Shown here: piece after piece, positions 63,359 to 64,000 of the stretch
Layout of the letters: every line of letters starts with the position of its first letter
How positions within the stretch are numbered: the first letter of the stretch is position 1
Assembly: GCA_964035575.1 (NCBI GenBank)
Contig: OZ037866.1
Location: forward strand, 1,426,001-1,490,000
Reading direction: 5' to 3'
DNA from: Rhynchopus sp. YZ270_cl-10
Lineage: Eukaryota > Euglenozoa > Diplonemea > Diplonemida > Diplonemidae
DNA length: 64,000 nucleotides
The notes under the pieces: generated by a model
Told to the model about the DNA's origin: nothing
Database searches by the model: none
The model's input: the letters and a program-made list of their open reading frames with translations, nothing else
Made by a program: the position numbers and the translations under genes

Positions 63359-64000
63359 ATGGCCCTTACCCGGGACGACTTCCCCGCCAACGCGCACGAC
63401 GTTGAGTGGGCGCAGGTGGAGGTGGGCAGAGCAGAGGGGCAGCCGGCAGAGGCGGCGGCGGGATGCGTGTTCCCGAGCTGCGCCACGGTGCACGGAGGAG
63501 GCGCAAACTGCTGGCGCTGCGGCCACCGAACTACGGTGACATGCATCCGCAACGTACTCCCGCAGGGCCAAACACGCACGGAGTTCACGGATGGCATTCT
63601 GGAGTTGGGGTGGTCGTGTCCAGTGTGTGAGTGGATACGCGCTTTCGCGATCCCACTGGACGACGCCGTGAGCAACGCTTCTGACCCGGCACCGGATATC
63701 CCAGCACAGCAGAACGCAGCACAACAGCAGCAACAACCACAGAACGCACCACAACAGCAGGACATGATGGTGATCCTGATGCAGATGAGGGACCAGATGG
63801 TTGCGTTGAACGGCAGGATGACGGCGTTGGAGGAACAGCGAAACCTCGCACTACCCCAGGGTTTCCATGCAGAGGTGGTCGGGACATGGAAAAACGTACA
63901 CGTACCCCAGGTGAAGACACTGATCAGGACGGAAGTCAGCAAAGTATTCAAAGAATACGCACTTCCTGCAAACCTTGATGTGGCCCGCGAGCACGAGGTA
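63359..64000 (+). CDS. Partial unknown protein with cysteine clusters and Gln-rich coiled-coil region
   Basis: The frame is open for 214 codons from ATG 63359 (MALTRDDFPANAHDVEWAQV) to the end of the window, so only the N-terminal part is seen. It has cysteines in CVFPSC, CWRCGH and CPVCEW, a spacing suggestive of one or two zinc-binding units, then a Gln/Asn-rich stretch and a methionine-rich, heptad-like segment (MVILMQMRDQMVALNGRM). It is GC-rich and directly follows a tandem repeat and an A-run. An ORF1-like protein of a LINE or other element is possible; a host gene is not excluded. No family recognised. Confidence 0.6.
   Translation, partial: MALTRDDFPANAHDVEWAQVEVGRAEGQPAEAAAGCVFPSCATVHGGGANCWRCGHRTTVTCIRNVLPQGQTRTEFTDGILELGWSCPVCEWIRAFAIPLDDAVSNASDPAPDIPAQQNAAQQQQQPQNAPQQQDMMVILMQMRDQMVALNGRMTALEEQRNLALPQGFHAEVVGTWKNVHVPQVKTLIRTEVSKVFKEYALPANLDVAREHEV

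Overview
This is a gene-poor, repeat-rich stretch of a nuclear eukaryotic genome, most likely a protist. Coding islands are GC-rich. They sit in AT-rich DNA full of homopolymer runs, short satellites, inverted-repeat elements and transposons. The organism could be a euglenozoan, perhaps a diplonemid, but this is inference. Four things point that way: a tandem family of receptor-type adenylate cyclases, a small protein opening with MGCAGSKEK like myristoylated kinetoplastid proteins, a four-pass protein resembling amastin or claudin, and C/A- or pyrimidine-rich tracts ending in AG a short way before most start codons, as expected for spliced-leader acceptors. One gene has four ordinary GT-AG cis-introns.

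Layout. Positions 1-6.6 kb hold short satellites (a 9-mer and an 8-mer) and a 3.8 kb DNA transposon with 32 bp terminal inverted repeats and two overlapping minus-strand frames. From 6.8 to 31.4 kb there are four plus-strand copies of one receptor gene. All share a secreted solute-binding-protein ectodomain, three membrane spans, a second outer domain and a HAMP-like segment. Copy 1 ends in a catalytically complete class III cyclase plus a degenerate one, but its start is broken. Copies 2-4 end instead in a cyclase-like domain that has lost its metal and catalytic residues. The spacers hold small inverted-repeat elements, and a TA-flanked element with a 280-residue reading frame lies at 14.4-15.9 kb. 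A 406 bp satellite (eight units) follows copy 4, and one divergent unit follows copy 1.

From 34.7 to 42.4 kb I see no convincing gene. From 42.4 to 62.3 kb single-copy-looking genes are widely spaced: a secreted sulfatase, the MGCAGS protein, a five-exon ankyrin-repeat gene, the four-pass membrane protein, an amino acid transporter and a secreted Asp-box beta-propeller. Between them lie a 1.9 kb foldback element, a 1.2 kb near-perfect palindrome and a 736 bp hAT-like element with an 8 bp target duplication. The right end has a long A-run, a 50 bp tandem repeat and a reading frame that runs off the window, possibly the 5' part of another mobile element.

The strongest candidate for an undescribed system is the receptor array. 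Near-identical sensor cassettes are joined to different cytoplasmic output modules (active cyclase versus pseudocyclase), and changes cluster in a few short blocks of the ligand-binding domain in a mosaic pattern that suggests recombination between copies.
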